From positions 1 through 31,691 of the forward strand of contig JAEXCA010000010.1 in NCBI GenBank assembly GCA_023393755.1: a DNA stretch of 31,691 bases, written 5' to 3'. Source of the DNA: Actinomycetes bacterium. Its GTDB lineage: Bacteria; Actinomycetota; Actinomycetes; Propionibacteriales; Propionibacteriaceae. Below are positions 7,287 through 15,262 of the stretch, piece after piece. The translations under genes and the position numbers were made by a program. The notes under the pieces are model-generated. The model was not told the DNA's origin. It was given only the letters and a program-made list of their open reading frames with translations, and ran no database searches. Numbering within the stretch: position 1 is the stretch's first letter; each line of letters begins with the position of its first letter.

Positions 7287-8348
7287 ATGCCAGCACTCTC
7301 GATCGGCGACGGCTCCCCGCTGGAATCGGACGTTCTGTCCGCTCTGACACAGTTCGGCTTCGCCCCGCCGGAGATCGAATCGGTGCGGCGCATGCCGCAG
7401 CGGGTGAAGAACGTGAACTTCCGGGTCCGGGCGGGTGGTGGGGACTGGATCCTCAAGACCCACCGGGCCGGCGCCGCCGAGCGGCTCGCCTCCACCCAAC
7501 GGCTCGAACTGGCACTGGCCGAGTCGGATTTTCCGGTGGCGCGGCTGCGGCGCTCGGCATCGGGGGAGACGATCGTCACCGGTGGGACCGGCGTGTTCAC
7601 CCTTCATTCCTGGGTGGAGGGACAGCAGATCTCGATCGCTGAACGCGACGACATCCTCGTGCGCCGCCCGGACCTTCCCGGCGATCTGGGGGCAGCGCTG
7701 GGAACCATGCATCGGCTCAGTACGGCAGCGCTGGGTGCGCCGACCGTCAGCGATTCCGAGGTCCACCGGCTGCTGGCAGGTCCGAGGGGGAGCGTCACGA
7801 GCATCCGGCGCGGACGCCCACCCAGGATGTTCAAGGCACTACGGCTACGGCTTCGACCACACAAGTCGGCGTTCGATCGCTGGATCGTCGATCGCCTTCC
7901 GGAGCTCTACCGTCGCGCGGGCATCCTGGCGAGCGCGTCCCTCGCAGCGCGGTTCGACCCAGCCGATGCCGTGCTGGCGCACAACGATCTGAACTGGGAG
8001 AACCTGGTGTTCGACCCGGAGTTCCTCCTGTGTGGCGTACTGGACTTCGACAACGCTGCCCCACTTCCCCGGCTGCTGGAGGTCGGAGCCGCGGCCGCTG
8101 TCCTGGTCGGTGGCGACCAGTCGCGACTGGATGACTTTCTCGCCGGCTACGCAACCGCCTACGGTCGGGCTCCGGTCCGCGACGACGTCCAGCTAGGCAT
8201 GCACTGGAAGTGCATGCGCTCGACGCTGTGGTCGATCGACTCCTATCTCAGCGGTCGGGTGGCGGACCCGGCACTGGTGGCCACCTGGTGTCACCATCTG
8301 TACGACTGCATGGTGAGCCTGCCGCCGATCCCACCTCCGGGAGGCTGA
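7287..8348 (+). CDS. APH/choline-kinase-like phosphotransferase
   Basis: A 353-residue protein of the aminoglycoside phosphotransferase fold. The catalytic loop is HNDLNWENLVFD (residues about 232-243), and the metal-binding block GVLDFDNAAPLP follows about ten residues later. In the N-terminal lobe VNFRVRAGGGDWILKTH resembles the ATP-binding lysine strand. Family members phosphorylate hydroxyls of small molecules such as aminoglycosides, choline, homoserine or sugars. It starts 17 bases after the ABC transporter stop and is probably the last gene of the operon. The ATG at 7287 has only a distant GAGGT as ribosome-binding site. The substrate is unknown; modification of the operon product or of a sugar are both open. 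Confidence 0.85.
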   Translation: MPALSIGDGSPLESDVLSALTQFGFAPPEIESVRRMPQRVKNVNFRVRAGGGDWILKTHRAGAAERLASTQRLELALAESDFPVARLRRSASGETIVTGGTGVFTLHSWVEGQQISIAERDDILVRRPDLPGDLGAALGTMHRLSTAALGAPTVSDSEVHRLLAGPRGSVTSIRRGRPPRMFKALRLRLRPHKSAFDRWIVDRLPELYRRAGILASASLAARFDPADAVLAHNDLNWENLVFDPEFLLCGVLDFDNAAPLPRLLEVGAAAAVLVGGDQSRLDDFLAGYATAYGRAPVRDDVQLGMHWKCMRSTLWSIDSYLSGRVADPALVATWCHHLYDCMVSLPPIPPPGG

Positions 8349-8360
8349 CCCACTCCCTCC

Positions 8361-9185
8361 TCAGCCCTGCCTGGGCAGGCTGAGAAGGTCGATCAGGGCG
8401 ACGGCGGCCCGCGCCGAGCCGCTCTCGTTCAGGTGTGAGCCGTCGGAACTGTAGCCCGGGAACAGCCCGGCCGTGACCTCTCCGTTCGGACCGGTCACCT
8501 CCACCGCCGCCAGGTCGAAGAGCCGCTCCGGCCCGTAGGCGGCACGGAGCAACTCGTTGTAGCGCTGCCGGGCTGTGTTGTGGTCCCGGCCAACCAGAAC
8601 CTTGATCACGTCCTTCACCCCGTCCGGACCAACGGTCAGCGGCGCTGTCGCATGGAGGAACCGCACCTGCGGGTAGTCACGTTCCAGTGCGTCCAGGGTG
8701 GCCCGGTAGTCGGCGAACAGCCGGTCGACGTCCGTGGTGTACTTGATGTCCTCGTAGCAGAATTTCAACAACGCGACGTCCACCACGTCACCTACCCCAG
8801 CCCGCATCGCCGTATCGAAGTTGGCGAGCTTCTGCCGCGGGTTGCCATTGTCCCCGATCCGGCCGTGCAGCATCAGCCCTCCCTCGGGCAGGTCTTCGGG
8901 AGGGGCGTTCACGTCCAGTTCAAGGACGGTCGGCGCAGCGACGCCCTTGGTCCGGTACACCTCATCCAGGCCGTCGAGAACATTGGTCCCGACCGACCGG
9001 TGGCCGAAGAAGACTCGGGTCCGCGCCGCGGCTTCCAGTCGGTCCGGACTCACCATCGACGCGGCGGTGTTGGGTACCGGGGCCGCGTGGAACTTCGGAT
9101 CCCAGTAGGCCGCCGCGAGGGCCAGGCCCGCCAGCCCGATCAACCCGATCCCCAACAACGGCCATTTCACACGAGCTTTCACCAT
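8361..9185 (-). CDS. Membrane-anchored SGNH-hydrolase-like protein
   Basis: A 274-residue protein. Residues about 8-27 form one hydrophobic segment (PLLGIGLIGLAGLALAAAYW), making it an exported, N-terminally anchored protein. GHRSVGTNV (from residue 61), VDVALLKFCYEDI and SDGSHLNESG (from about 247) match the three blocks of the truncated gene at 1-755. The last supplies a D-x-x-H pair typical of SGNH catalytic sites. The ATG at 9185 is chosen because GGGGGGA lies 6 bases upstream and the hydrophobic segment follows; the longer frame to 9416 would add a 77-residue, low-complexity, Arg-rich leader. The likely role is esterase or acyl transfer on the extracellular glycan, an inference. It converges with the phosphotransferase gene, 12 bases apart. 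Confidence 0.82.
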   Translation of the reverse strand: MVKARVKWPLLGIGLIGLAGLALAAAYWDPKFHAAPVPNTAASMVSPDRLEAAARTRVFFGHRSVGTNVLDGLDEVYRTKGVAAPTVLELDVNAPPEDLPEGGLMLHGRIGDNGNPRQKLANFDTAMRAGVGDVVDVALLKFCYEDIKYTTDVDRLFADYRATLDALERDYPQVRFLHATAPLTVGPDGVKDVIKVLVGRDHNTARQRYNELLRAAYGPERLFDLAAVEVTGPNGEVTAGLFPGYSSDGSHLNESGSARAAVALIDLLSLPRQG

Positions 9186-9352
9186 GGTCTGTCCCCCCTG
9201 CAATCCATAGATGCCAACCACCGTACCGAAGCCGGCAAGCGCTCGGTATGCGGGAGCGGGCGCAGTCGATCGGGCCGATCCAGTGGTTCCGCTCCCGGTT
9301 CGAGCTGGCCGGACCTCAGGACGCCCGGCCGCGACCGGCCGTCGACACCGGT

Positions 9353-10876
9353 TCAGCGGGGCGTCGTCCGGGCTCGGCGTGGGCCGGGTTGTGGCGCGAG
9401 CAGCGGGTCGCGCCATCGGGGATGGTCCCTGGCGGCCAATGGCGCGGCAAGGTACCGATCCTCGGGCGACCAGGTGAGGGGACGAAGCTGCGGACCGACC
9501 CCGGCTTCCCGCTGCAGCCGCCAGAACGCGCCGACGGCTCCGATCAGGACGAACAGCAGACCGGTGTAGGTCGCGAAGGAGAGCGCGTCGAAGGTGAAGG
9601 CGGCCACGCAGGCGGCGGGCAGCGCAGCGGCCAACGCCTGGCCCAGATGCCGGTCACGCTCCAGCGGGGAGCGCAACCGCAGGCTGCGCGCCATCAGATA
9701 GGGGACGAAGAAGAGCGCCAGGAACGCGAGCACGCCGACGATGCCGCCGGCGATCAGGGTGACGAAGAACTCGTTGTCGATCAGGAGATAGCGCTCGGGG
9801 ATGATCATGCCGACGCCGCGCCCGAAGACGGGCCGTTGCGACCACAGGTTCCAGACCTGCGGCTGATCGCTCAGCCGGTTCTGAATGCTGGGGTCGTCAT
9901 CGACGTTGCGGAAGAGTCCGAGGATGGTGCCGAACAGCCCACGGGTCAGCAGATGGAGAGCTGTGGCCGCGACCAGCGCGATCACCGCCGCGTTGTAGCG
10001 GAGCCGCCACTTCCAGGCGCTGGCCAGCAGCAGACCCCCGACCACCACCGTCAGGATGGCCGAGCGCGAGATCGACATCGGAATCGCAGCGACGATGATG
10101 CCGGCCTGGAACCAGGCCCACCGGGCGGCGCGCCGGGAGGGCGCGTAGAGGGCATAGTGGAGCGCGAGTGGCAGGACGAGGGCGAGCACCACCCCGAACT
10201 CGATGTAGTGGTTCGCGGTCCCGGCGACTCGAGCGAGGCCTATGTCGCCACGGGAACCGGGCCCCAGAAGGTCATAGTTCGGAATCAGGCCCGGGATCCG
10301 GATGTACTGGGTGAGGTCGACCAGGCGGAAGTACTGAAGGATGCCGACCAACGCCATCGCGGTGGCCACCCCGATCAGGAACCTGAGGATCCGATCGAGT
10401 TCCTGCCGGTCACGGATCCCATCGGCCATCGCCATCGCGAGCCCGACCATCGCGACGATCATGATCATGAAGCGGTCGCCGGCGCTCACCTCCACCGGCA
10501 CCGGCACCCGATCCATGCCGATCGCGTAGCCGATCGCCTGGACCACCAGGTAGATCCCGAGCAGCCACCTCACCGGCTGCCTCCCCGCCGGGAGGCCGCG
10601 TGGACGCAGCGTGCTCAGGACCCAGAAGAAGGCGAGGAGCAGGCCCACCGCGACAGCCGGGCGCCCCACCGCACCCATCCCGCGGATGACCAGTCTGGCG
10701 GGGATCAGGAACTGTAACGCGAGGAACGTCAGGACCAGTCCCGTCGTGGTGATCCGGGGCAGCCGAAGCAGCCGCTGCGGGATCAGCCGGACCCTCGGGA
10801 ACCAGCGCCTGAGCACCAGGGGCTGCCACCCTGGCTCGCCGGGCCTGGGCCGCACGGCGCTGAAGCTGGCGGTCAC
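9353..10876 (-). CDS. O-antigen ligase/polymerase (Wzy-like) membrane protein
   Basis: A 507-residue polytopic membrane protein with about ten to twelve hydrophobic segments. Examples are TTGLVLTFLALQFLIPARLV, MIMIVAMVGLAMAMADGI and FFVTLIAGGIVGVLAFLALFFV. A large extracytoplasmic loop before the last segments holds SIQNRLSDQPQVWNLWSQRPVFGRGVG. That pattern, with an R...W..I...P..G.G-like stretch, is the hallmark of the O-antigen ligase/Wzy_C family. The protein would polymerise or transfer lipid-linked repeat units at the outer face of the membrane. The C-terminal 60 residues are hydrophilic and basic. The GTG start at 10876 overlaps the stop of the Wzz-like gene (GTGA), so the two are translationally coupled, as expected for a polymerase and its chain-length partner. 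Confidence 0.88.
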   Translation of the reverse strand: MTASFSAVRPRPGEPGWQPLVLRRWFPRVRLIPQRLLRLPRITTTGLVLTFLALQFLIPARLVIRGMGAVGRPAVAVGLLLAFFWVLSTLRPRGLPAGRQPVRWLLGIYLVVQAIGYAIGMDRVPVPVEVSAGDRFMIMIVAMVGLAMAMADGIRDRQELDRILRFLIGVATAMALVGILQYFRLVDLTQYIRIPGLIPNYDLLGPGSRGDIGLARVAGTANHYIEFGVVLALVLPLALHYALYAPSRRAARWAWFQAGIIVAAIPMSISRSAILTVVVGGLLLASAWKWRLRYNAAVIALVAATALHLLTRGLFGTILGLFRNVDDDPSIQNRLSDQPQVWNLWSQRPVFGRGVGMIIPERYLLIDNEFFVTLIAGGIVGVLAFLALFFVPYLMARSLRLRSPLERDRHLGQALAAALPAACVAAFTFDALSFATYTGLLFVLIGAVGAFWRLQREAGVGPQLRPLTWSPEDRYLAAPLAARDHPRWRDPLLAPQPGPRRARTTPR

Positions 10877-11688
10877 CGCTGACGCAGTTGTTTCGCGTCC
10901 GGGGCGGCAACAGTATCCTCCGCTTCGGCCGGCGCCTCATCGGAGCTGTCGTCTTCTGCTGGGACGGAGTCGTCCGGCTCGGCCTCGGGTGCATCGTCGA
11001 CCGACTCGGCATCGGTGTCCGCCTCCGGATCGGGCTTCGCCGCCGCGACGTCGGCCTCCGCGCCTTCCGCCTCGGCGGCACGGGCCTCCCGCGCCTTCGA
11101 CCGGCGGCGACGCACCAGCCCGACGATGTCGTCGAAGAGGATCGCCACCACCACTGCCAGAACGACACCGAGGCCGAGGATGACCGCCTGAACCCTCACC
11201 GCCGTGTTGTTGTCGACCGCCGACAGGTAGGGCGGAGAGAGCACTTCAAGCCCGATGTAGTACTCCGGCTTGATCCCGGCCGCCTTCTGGCGCGCGGCCA
11301 ACTCCTCGGCAGCCACCTTGATCACGGCGTCGATCGTGGCGACCACATCCTCGGCGTCACCGCCCGTCGCCACCACCCGGAAGATCGGACTGCGGGAGGT
11401 CGGTGACACGGTGAAGGTGGACTTGAGTCCCTGGGCCGCCACCCGTTCCTGCGTGTCGGATCCGTTGAGGATGATGCTGATCGCGCTGTTGGCACCCTGA
11501 GCGTTCACGAAGGGATTGGGGAGCTCGGGATCCGGCCGGGGAGGAGTCATCATCGCCGAGCCGGTGGCCTCGTACTCCGGGTGCGCCTGCTGCCCTGCTC
11601 CATAGGCGAGCACAGCCGCGATCGCCAGGATGGGCAGGAAAACGTACCATCGGCGAACGGTCGCGACCGTGATTCCCCAAACGTCCAC
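10873..11688 (-). CDS. Wzz-like chain-length determinant without kinase domain
   Basis: A 271-residue protein. A first membrane segment near residues 14-32 (WYVFLPILAIAAVLAYGAG) and a second near 165-185 (VQAVILGLGVVLAVVVAILF) bracket an extracytoplasmic domain, as in polysaccharide co-polymerases. After the second segment comes a basic patch (RRRRSKAREARA). A long acidic tail follows, rich in Glu, Asp and Ala and ending KQLRQR. There is no tyrosine-kinase (BY-kinase) domain. The GTG at 11688 has CGGGGGA 4-5 bases upstream. The protein likely sets chain length for the coupled polymerase; the acidic tail may be an interaction surface, which is a guess. Confidence 0.85.
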   Translation of the reverse strand: MDVWGITVATVRRWYVFLPILAIAAVLAYGAGQQAHPEYEATGSAMMTPPRPDPELPNPFVNAQGANSAISIILNGSDTQERVAAQGLKSTFTVSPTSRSPIFRVVATGGDAEDVVATIDAVIKVAAEELAARQKAAGIKPEYYIGLEVLSPPYLSAVDNNTAVRVQAVILGLGVVLAVVVAILFDDIVGLVRRRRSKAREARAAEAEGAEADVAAAKPDPEADTDAESVDDAPEAEPDDSVPAEDDSSDEAPAEAEDTVAAPDAKQLRQR

Positions 11689-11706
11689 AAGATCCCCCGA
11701 GTCACT

Positions 11707-11753
11707 TGTATAGGCGTCAACGCAGCCACCGGCTGTGATCAGGGAAAAGTATA
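11707..11753 (-). promoter_or_regulatory. Candidate promoter elements for the Wzz-Wzy pair
   Basis: On the minus strand two -10-like boxes occur: TATACT (11748-11753) and TATACA (11707-11712), each within a repeated CCTATAC context. The upstream one is in a GCCGCCTATACTTT context that closely matches the -10 region of the surface-protein gene (minus strand, 31187-31192). No strong -35 hexamer was found at 16-18 bases from either. The rest of the 267-base divergent region to the AMP ligase shows nothing else I can name. Confidence 0.4.
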
Positions 11754-11955
11754 GGCGGCAGCGCGAACTTCCTCGTCACCCGCCTGGTGGACCAAAGGGT
11801 CATCTGCGCTCCGTCCGGCTGATCGGCGGTGCGGGGCGGGTGCCACCCTGACCACCGGCACCGGCACTACCATGCACTTCACGAGGTATGCACGCGGGCT
11901 CCCGGCGCACCCGGCAAGAGGCGGGTCCGCGGGAGGCCAGTTCGAAAGGGCGCCC

Positions 11956-13446
11956 ATGGGAACCGATTCAGGAACTGCCGGCTTCGCCGACTTTCTGCTG
12001 GCCGCTGGAGATCCCTCCCACGTGGCGATCGTGGACGGGAACCGCCACCACACCTACGCCGAGTTGCGCGAGGCGGCCGGTCGGATCGTGGCCGAGCTCG
12101 GCCGGCTGGGCGTCGCCCCCGGCTCCCGGATCGGCCTGCTCGGCGGCAACTCGTTCTTCTGGGTGGCGGCCTATCTCGCCGCCATGAAGGTCGGAGTGGC
12201 GGTGCCGTTCTCCGACAAGAACACCGTCGATGACCTGGCCGCCCAGGCCGACTGGGTCGCCTGCACCGCCGTCCTGCTCGACCGCCGCCAGCAACGCCGG
12301 TTCGGCGACGCGTTCGCCGGCCGGGTGGTGGTGACCGACGCCGCGCTCACCGAGCCCGGCGAACCGGTGTGGCCTGAACTCCCCGTCGATCCGGACGGCG
12401 ACGCGGCGTTGATGTTCACCTCCGGGACCACCTCAAGACCCAAGGCGGTCCGGACCACCCACGCCAACCTGCTGGCCAACACCCGCTCCATCATTGCCTA
12501 TCTCGAACTGGACGCCAGCGAGCGGATGCTGGTGATCCTTCCCTTCCACTACGTCTTCGGCGCCTCCCTCCTTCACACCCATCTGGCAGTCGGCGGCAGC
12601 CTGGTGCTGTGCAACACCTTCACCTTCCCCGAGACCGCTCTGGAACTGATCGACCGGGAACAGTGCACCGGCTTCGCGGGCGTCCCCTCGTCCTATCAGC
12701 TGCTGCTGAAGACCAGCAGCTACGCAACCCGGCCGCTGCCGTCGTTGCGAAAGGTGCAGCAGGCCGGGGGACGACTGGCGCCCGCGCTGATCGAGGAGTT
12801 GGCGGCGGCCCAGCCGGCCAGTCGGGTCTTCGTCATGTACGGCCAGACCGAGGCCACCGCCCGGCTCTCCTACCTGCCACCGGAGTTGCTGGGATCCAAA
12901 CCCGGCTCGATCGGACGGGGTATTCCCGGCGTGGCCCTGCAGGTGCTGAACGACGAGGGGCAACCGGTGGCGCTGGGCGAGACCGGCGAGATCGTCGCCC
13001 GGGGCGCGAACACCTCACCCGGCTACCTCAACGATCCCGACGCCACCGCGGAGAAGTTCCCGGGAGGTGACCTCCGCACCGGCGACCTCGCCACGGTCGA
13101 CGAGGAGGGGTTCATCTTCATCGTGGGCCGGCGGGGCGATTTCATCAAATCCTGGGGCTATCGCATCTCGCCGACCCAGATCGAGGAGGTCGCGATGCGG
13201 TTCGGCGGTGTCGGCGGAGCCGCGGTGGTGGGTGTACCCGACCCTGAGGCGGGCGAGGCCGTACACCTCGCGGTCACCGCCGTGCCGGGCGTGGAGTTCG
13301 ATCTCGACGGCCTTCAGCGCTGGCTGCGGGGACAGTTGCCGAAGCACATGGTGCCGGAGGGCGTCCACCTCCTGGCCGACCTTCCCCTGACCGCCAGCGG
13401 CAAGGTCGCCAAGCCGGAGCTCCGCAGGCTCCTGGAGAGTTCATGA
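11956..13446 (+). CDS. AMP-forming acyl-CoA/acyl-ACP ligase
   Basis: A 496-residue stand-alone member of the ANL adenylating superfamily. Motifs in order: FTSGTTSRPK (residues 154-163, phosphate loop), YGQTEAT (295-301), RTGD (374-377), GRRGDFIKSWGYRISP (391-406, hinge and A8), and C-terminal Lys483 in LTASGKVAKPEL. It activates a carboxylic acid with ATP and transfers it to CoA or a carrier thiol. With an AcpS gene 37 bases downstream and an ACP about 10 kb away in the same locus, loading of that ACP is the simplest model; the acid is unknown. The ATG at 11956 with GAAAGGG upstream is preferred to the ATG at 11872, which would add an atypical 28-residue leader. Confidence 0.9.
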   Translation: MGTDSGTAGFADFLLAAGDPSHVAIVDGNRHHTYAELREAAGRIVAELGRLGVAPGSRIGLLGGNSFFWVAAYLAAMKVGVAVPFSDKNTVDDLAAQADWVACTAVLLDRRQQRRFGDAFAGRVVVTDAALTEPGEPVWPELPVDPDGDAALMFTSGTTSRPKAVRTTHANLLANTRSIIAYLELDASERMLVILPFHYVFGASLLHTHLAVGGSLVLCNTFTFPETALELIDREQCTGFAGVPSSYQLLLKTSSYATRPLPSLRKVQQAGGRLAPALIEELAAAQPASRVFVMYGQTEATARLSYLPPELLGSKPGSIGRGIPGVALQVLNDEGQPVALGETGEIVARGANTSPGYLNDPDATAEKFPGGDLRTGDLATVDEEGFIFIVGRRGDFIKSWGYRISPTQIEEVAMRFGGVGGAAVVGVPDPEAGEAVHLAVTAVPGVEFDLDGLQRWLRGQLPKHMVPEGVHLLADLPLTASGKVAKPELRRLLESS

Positions 13447-13483
13447 GGCCGCGAGCTGACAGCGCGCCCGGTGGGGCCTCCCG

Positions 13484-13876
13484 GTGAGCCTGCACGGGGT
13501 GGGCATCGACGTGGCGGACAGCCGACGTATCGGCCGGCTGCTGCACGCCCACGGGACACGTTTCACCCAGCGGTGGTTCGCTACGGACGAGATCTCGGAG
13601 TGCGAGGCCAGCCCGGATCGGGCACGCGCCTACACCGCCAGGTTCGCCGCCAAGGAAGCGGTGTGGAAGTCGCTCCAGCTCAGCGGCGGCACCGCGGTGC
13701 CGTGGCGCTCCATTGTGGTGCTGGAACACGGTGTGGACGGTCGAACGACGGTCACTCTCCACGGTGAGGTCGCGGCCGCCGCGACTCGCGACGGGGTGGG
13801 GCCGATACGCGTCTCCTGGAGTTCCGACGCCGACCTGACGACCGCGGTCGCGCTGGCCGAGAGAGCGTCCTCCTGA
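13484..13876 (+). CDS. acpS: Holo-ACP synthase (AcpS-type 4'-phosphopantetheinyl transferase)
   Basis: A 130-residue protein with the two AcpS signatures: GVGIDVADSRRI at residues 5-16, where Asp9 should bind Mg, and RFAAKEAVWKSL at 53-64, where Glu58 is the second ligand and Lys57 the conserved base. It transfers phosphopantetheine from CoA to the carrier-protein serine, so it would activate Ser40 of the ACP at 1988. The length is normal for AcpS. GTG start at 13484 with GGTGGGG upstream; it follows the AMP ligase by 37 bases on the same strand. It may be the cell's only AcpS or a dedicated copy; the window cannot tell. Confidence 0.9.
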   Translation: MSLHGVGIDVADSRRIGRLLHAHGTRFTQRWFATDEISECEASPDRARAYTARFAAKEAVWKSLQLSGGTAVPWRSIVVLEHGVDGRTTVTLHGEVAAAATRDGVGPIRVSWSSDADLTTAVALAERASS

Positions 13877-13908
13877 CACCTCGGCGGACGGGCGCGTGAC
13901 CAGGCGGT

Positions 13909-15141
13909 TCAGTCCCTCGGCTCCGGCTTCAGGTAGCCCCGGGTGACAATGCGTTTCGCCATCCCCGCGAACTCCTTGATCAGCGCGCTCGCCGTCTGCT
14001 GGCGAGCCGCCGCGGCGAGGAAGAAGCCAGGGAAATGTGGCACCGGACGCCCGAACACCCGCAGCGCCGCGATCCGGGCCGATACCAGGCGACGCCGAGC
14101 GACCAGGCCCTGCGCCTGCTCCACCGCCTGGCTGGTACTGGGGCTGCCCGTCAGGTAGCCATCCCGCAGGGCCAGTTCCACGATCTCGCGGCCGCGGGAC
14201 GAGCGGGCCATGATGAGGGAGATCCCGTCGGTACCCTCACCGCGGCGGTGCCAGGCGTCCCCACCGGTCACATCCGCCAACTCGCCCAACCCGTCCGGGC
14301 ACAGGTGGCACCGCAGTTGCCGGTGCCGCCGGGCCAGAGCGCCCCAGGACTCCTCATAGGTCAACGAGGCCTCGCGGCCGGCTTCGTCGCGCACCCGGAA
14401 CAGGCCGGGCCAGCCGTCGCCGCGGTACTTCACCGAGGTGATCGAGGTGGAGTCGAAGCCCAGCGACCCCGCCAGCGACAGGGTGGCTGCGGTGGACGGC
14501 GTGCCGGCGCAGAAGAAGCTCAGGACCAGGCCGAGGTTCCTGTCCAGTTGCGGACGCGAACGGCGCAGCCGGGCGACCGCGGCGACGTCGCAGGGCTTGC
14601 CGATGAACACGCAGGGCCGGTCGCTTGCCTCGATGACGTCCAGCGCCTCGAGCGGAGAAGAGGGGGCGTAGCGCGAACCCGCGTTGGCCAGCACGCCCTG
14701 GCGATCGGTGCTGACCACCGTGCGGTTGAGCCACGGCTGATCTGGGTCCATGCCGGTGTGGACCACCAGCGCCATGCCGAGCCGCTCAAGGCAGTAGGTT
14801 GCCAGCGCCGTCACCACCCCGCCGGACGAGGCCGCGCGACGGATCTCGGGATCGGTGGCCCAGCCCTCCCAGATCGCCGCACTCGGCCCGACCACCAACT
14901 CGGCCGGATCCGTCGGTCGGGGACGACCCGCAGCCGGAGACTCCACCCGGCCGCCGGTACAGCAGTCCGCCATGGCGTCCTTCACCTGAAGGGGCAGTTC
15001 GCCCTCCCAGTGCGGCCGACGGCCGACGGACGGGAAGTCCAGCATCACGACGCCGGAGTCCCGTCCCACGTGGGCGCAGCCACCGCATCCCGAGCACAGC
15101 CGACCATCCAGGATCGCATCGATCCGATGCCGCCCCGCCAT
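13909..15141 (-). CDS. FrhB-like iron-sulfur flavoprotein (coenzyme F420 hydrogenase/dehydrogenase beta-subunit family)
   Basis: A 410-residue protein. The N-terminal LCSGCGGCAHVG (residues about 15-26) is an iron-sulfur ligand cluster. Further blocks are ASSGGVVTALATYCLE, FIGKPCDVAAVARL, LSFFCAGTPS and LRCHLCPDGLGELADVTGGDAW, which together define the FrhB N- and C-terminal domains. The family has redox members using F420 or other flavins. A branch lives in polysaccharide loci beside pyruvyl transferases, as here (16167), where its reaction is not well established to my knowledge. The ATG at 15141 is preceded by GGGGGAG at 6 bases. It is divergent from the GT2 gene at 15263. Confidence 0.85.
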   Translation of the reverse strand: MAGRHRIDAILDGRLCSGCGGCAHVGRDSGVVMLDFPSVGRRPHWEGELPLQVKDAMADCCTGGRVESPAAGRPRPTDPAELVVGPSAAIWEGWATDPEIRRAASSGGVVTALATYCLERLGMALVVHTGMDPDQPWLNRTVVSTDRQGVLANAGSRYAPSSPLEALDVIEASDRPCVFIGKPCDVAAVARLRRSRPQLDRNLGLVLSFFCAGTPSTAATLSLAGSLGFDSTSITSVKYRGDGWPGLFRVRDEAGREASLTYEESWGALARRHRQLRCHLCPDGLGELADVTGGDAWHRRGEGTDGISLIMARSSRGREIVELALRDGYLTGSPSTSQAVEQAQGLVARRRLVSARIAALRVFGRPVPHFPGFFLAAAARQQTASALIKEFAGMAKRIVTRGYLKPEPRD

Positions 15142-15262
15142 ATCTCCCCCTAAGAACATCGCAAACCCGACGATGCCGACACTATTCTGCATGCATTCGG
15201 CCGTCGGAACCCCCTGCGCCGCCGGAGCGTACCGCAGACCTGAAAGGGCGGAACCAGTATTG

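Noticed and set aside
8361..9416. Longer 351-codon start for the second SGNH-like protein
   Set aside because: The extra 77 residues are Arg/Pro-rich with no homology to the paralogue, and they would bury the N-terminal anchor; the ATG at 9185 has a G-rich ribosome-binding site.
11868..11873. TACCAT as -10 box for the AMP ligase
   Set aside because: The only -35-like hexamer (CTGACC at 11848-11853) is 14 bases away, too close for a sigma70-type promoter.
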